From the NCBI GenBank assembly GCA_021788795.1, contig JAJYKG010000126.1, forward strand, positions 1-6,461: a stretch of 6,461 bases of DNA. Reading direction: 5' to 3'. Shown here piece by piece: positions 5,401 through 6,461 of the stretch (positions are counted from its first letter, which is position 1; each line of letters opens with the position of its first letter). Source of the DNA: Thermoplasmata archaeon (lineage in GTDB: Archaea; Thermoplasmatota; Thermoplasmata; RBG-16-68-12). The position numbers and the translations under genes are program-made. Below the pieces are notes generated by a model. That model was not told the DNA's origin, searched no databases, and saw only the letters and a list, made by a program, of their open reading frames with translations.

Positions 5401-6461
5401 CGTCCTCAAACCGGACGGCCTCTACGCCGCGGATGGCATCACCCAGCTGGACGCGACGGACCTCTCCGCGGCGTGGGCCAGCGCGGACTTCATCCGGATG
5501 AGCTTCGTCCGCGACCCCGCCCTGACGACCGGGACGCCGGACACGTTCGTCGAGTTCTTCGACTGGTACAACTACACGGATGGCCCCGGGTTCAACTCGC
5601 CCGCGGAACAGAACCGGTTCACGTTCGCGGGCCAGGCGGGCGGCGGCGTGGCCACGATCGAGCTGTACAGTCCCGCGACCCGCGTGGACGACGGGCTGGC
5701 CATCTCGTACCGCGACCTCAGCGGGGCCACCGGACTGACCCCGGTCACCCTCGAGTTCTACGGGAAGGCGGACTGGGCCTGGGCGGACGCCGAGGCCTCC
5801 ACCGGACTCGTGGTCCCGGCGGGCGGCGACGCCTCCTTCGACGTGACCTTCACGGTGCCGAGCGGCACCCAGGCCGGGATGTACCAAGGAGCCATCGTCG
5901 TGAACAACGGCAGGAAGACGAGCCTCGTGCCCGTCCTCATCACGGTGCCGTACACGGGCTTCCCGATCACCCTCGGCGGCCAGACTCCGGAGACGACCCT
6001 GTACGACAACAACGGCGTCGGTATGGGACAGACTCCCTCGCCTCCCTGGAGGCAGACCGGGGACTCCCGCCTCTTCTGGACCGACTTCACGGTCGCGAGC
6101 GCCGCGAACCAGGTGATGATGTACAGCCTGATCATGGACTCGGCGCCGTCCCAGGGCGTGATCACCCTCTACGGCCTCCAGGCCGATGCCACGTTCACGG
6201 ACGATGCCACCTACGGGCCCGGCACGATGGTCGAGATCGCCTCCAATGAGGAGACCTGGGGAGCGACGAACGCCCTCGAGATCAACAAGCAGTTCCTCAC
6301 GACGGCGATCATGAACGGGCCGCTCGCGGTCCAGATCAAAGCGATGAACGCGGCGCGGGCGGACGAGCCCTTCGTCATCGAGATCGGCACGATGGCCGTG
6401 AACCCCGTCGAGGTGCGGTCGTCGACGAACCAGCTCACCGGCTCGGCGCACGTCAGCGTGA
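2339..6461 (+). CDS. Secreted S8-family subtilisin-like serine protease with a large Asp-His insertion (3' end outside window)
   Basis: An open frame of at least 1374 codons with no stop in the window, predicted to be an extracellular endopeptidase. Residues 1-27 are a Sec signal peptide. Residues about 88-162 look like an I9-type propeptide (VVIYTDG near 90, LARIAQIPGVLGIEKAY at the end). The catalytic domain starts near 200. Asp228 lies in VAVQDYGTDFAHP, His655 in EEHGTWVATSLAG, ATNSWG at 724-729, oxyanion Asn764 in FAAGNLGPG, and Ser876 in SGTSLSTPVTAG. The domain closes with LQQGAGWVNATAAV near 922-936. Between Asp228 and His655 are 426 residues, against a few tens in ordinary subtilisins. 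This insertion has calcium-type loops (395-405, 418-426) and a tandem beta repeat (558-614). After about 940 comes a beta-rich region with sandwich-like segments near 970-1000 and 1155-1215. Only four cysteines occur (329, 373, 858, 863). The protease family is certain; substrate and surface anchoring are unknown because the C-terminus is missing. Confidence 0.93.
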   Translation, partial: MRTRWIAAVSFLIVGVMVLSALPMALASPRVVSTGISPTDPTTGSVSLIPGDDSTPDDLSMQTADTSWLLKLDSDVRDRALRGSKALADVVIYTDGMADLAPLLTQYGVVSVPESFRGQTTRDATRTTTLASGLVSTRVTVPEFALARIAQIPGVLGIEKAYTEQTADYTNFELAQEREYLNSIRGNPAAMPDPSEVAPLDWGTVQAVHAPDAWGTSTGGGVYVAVQDYGTDFAHPNLMNRWATVEDPTSPYYGWPIMHNQNSIWLNEAYFTATSDYDRYPYPLQATSAGSSWFSDTSYVATDDGTGTLIYQNGYNGQYTKRVAPNVGCAGGNAYMDRAYSIGDPAWAGHIASASGDYHLGISKDKYLETLYCERPGILVVDSTTPHVYDTVYVDLNNDYNFTNDKPASKADPLSGWDLNADGYYDVSGGLLYYISNDLASVTDETVIATATGSETSAALANGWIETDLQGWNLYGPTLYLNGAYWPGSGEDIWEEVIGSTTGAESGTTSNLLLGYNLMTGAEVDTESLLAAGYPVWLVYDFYAYNATDDFSLTEGTDYSMDPATGVITWLVNFDPGYTVEIIYQLETWTINFDSGEITFQTPPTAGTTVTATYNSGLPVPYANVTAQRQGWDLFVPAAGDMVAFYGAFELGEEHGTWVATSLAGNPLNIPATLYGLTDVWGTAPDVKIIGVDLMTAQDDAELFYFSSHGYDGVAGTGDEAQIATNSWGYIQPQETGFTFLERYLYDLTTNEVPDFSILFAAGNLGPGYATTTPPAAAPGVITVGGGTDMNYRVLFGYDGGIAYGDLSWAGVGLHGVGPYGDVVDFSSKGPTLMGTPEPDVFSVAAFAIGGRPLNSACLEWYCSAIDAWDLWSGTSLSTPVTAGVVALIYQAYRDTHAEWPNSTVAKEVLMSSADDHGFDVLQQGAGWVNATAAVALASSADDTFRLDPAFITPGDYMGLHRPAFVNLMSPGDTYTETVTVYNEGTTDQTLTIGDAMYTKIAADYTFDWDFQAAAGVRDWRVLKPDGLYAADGITQLDATDLSAAWASADFIRMSFVRDPALTTGTPDTFVEFFDWYNYTDGPGFNSPAEQNRFTFAGQAGGGVATIELYSPATRVDDGLAISYRDLSGATGLTPVTLEFYGKADWAWADAEASTGLVVPAGGDASFDVTFTVPSGTQAGMYQGAIVVNNGRKTSLVPVLITVPYTGFPITLGGQTPETTLYDNNGVGMGQTPSPPWRQTGDSRLFWTDFTVASAANQVMMYSLIMDSAPSQGVITLYGLQADATFTDDATYGPGTMVEIASNEETWGATNALEINKQFLTTAIMNGPLAVQIKAMNAARADEPFVIEIGTMAVNPVEVRSSTNQLTGSAHVSV
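2766..2785 (+). repeat. 8-bp perfect inverted repeat in the protease propeptide region
   Basis: AATTCGCG (2766-2773), spacer CTCG, then CGCGAATT (2778-2785) form a perfect 8-bp stem with a 4-base loop inside the coding frame (about residues 143-149). It could fold in mRNA or act as a symmetric DNA site; no function is shown. Confidence 0.5.
2890..2906 (+). repeat. 7-bp GC-only hairpin in the protease coding region
   Basis: CCGCGGG (2890-2896), loop AAT, then CCCGCGG (2900-2906) form a very stable potential mRNA hairpin at about residues 184-190, just before the catalytic domain. It directly follows the low-GC codon patch. Confidence 0.5.
3023..4300 (+). other. Insertion between catalytic Asp228 and His655 of the S8 protease
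   Basis: The segment encodes residues 229-654. The first roughly 40 residues probably still belong to the subtilase core. After that come an aromatic-rich stretch (270-330), a YHLG..KDKYLETLYC segment near 360-373, and ILVVDSTTPHVYDTVYVD leading into two Asp/Asn loops (395-405 and 418-426). A beta-rich stretch with a tandem repeat follows (558-614), then the return to core sequence at GDMVAFYGAFELGEEHG. Codon use and GC resemble the rest of the gene, so there is no sign of a recent insertion. Confidence 0.75.
4010..4180 (+). repeat. Tandem 30-residue beta repeat within the protease insertion
   Basis: Two copies at residues 558-584 and 588-614 (bases 4010-4090 and 4100-4180) align without gaps over 27 residues. 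The shared pattern is [YW]-[ST]-[MI]-x4-G-x-I-T-[WF]-x7-G-x-T-V-x3-Y. The second copy, with SGEITFQTPPTAGTTVTATY, looks like the short beta modules common in phage and surface proteins. The repeat is visible in protein and only weakly in DNA, so the duplication is old. Confidence 0.7.

Noticed and set aside
4909..6249. A 446-codon open frame on the + strand
   Set aside because: Arg/Gly/Pro/His-rich out-of-frame shadow of the protease gene, with no recognisable motif.
3743..6451. A 902-codon open frame on the - strand
   Set aside because: It is rich in Arg, Val, Gly, Asp and His with no domain motifs, and lies opposite the unmistakable S8 protease frame. High GC at third positions removes stops from this antisense frame.
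1..6461. tRNA, rRNA, CRISPR array, insertion sequence or attachment site
   Set aside because: No such structure, spaced repeat set, transposase motif or terminal repeat was visible on either strand.

Overview
The window is GC-rich (about two-thirds G+C by eye, with strong G/C preference at third codon positions) and is coded entirely on the + strand. The mix of an oligopeptide ABC transporter, small membrane-associated proteins and a very large secreted subtilase with a long Asp-His insertion fits a high-GC archaeon, possibly of the Thermoplasmatota. This is inferred from gene style only: no rRNA, tRNA or marker gene is present, and a bacterium is not excluded.

Region 1 (1-2186) is the 3' part of an operon with almost no spacing. 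It holds the last 48 codons of an OppD/DppD-type ATPase, then a complete OppF/DppF-type ATPase (144-1175), then a 193-residue N-terminally anchored protein resembling the LEA14/LEA_2 fold (1172-1753), then a 147-residue protein with about four membrane segments (1743-2186). Each junction overlaps (GTGA, ATGA, then 11 bases), so the four genes look translationally coupled.

Region 2 (2187-2338) is a 152-base intergenic stretch. It has a short AT-richer patch and a nested stem-loop whose 3' arm overlaps the Shine-Dalgarno sequence of the next gene.

Region 3 (2339 to the window end) is one open frame of at least 1374 codons with no stop in the window. It encodes a secreted S8-family (subtilisin-like) serine protease: signal peptide, propeptide-like region, catalytic Asp228, His655, Asn764 and Ser876, then a long beta-rich C-terminal region that continues past the window. 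Its unusual property is the 427-residue separation of catalytic Asp and His. That stretch carries EF-hand-like Asp/Asn loops and a tandem 30-residue beta-repeat module.

A plausible joint role is extracellular protein degradation by the subtilase and uptake of the resulting peptides by the Opp/Dpp transporter. Only proximity supports this link; the protease appears to be a separate transcription unit.
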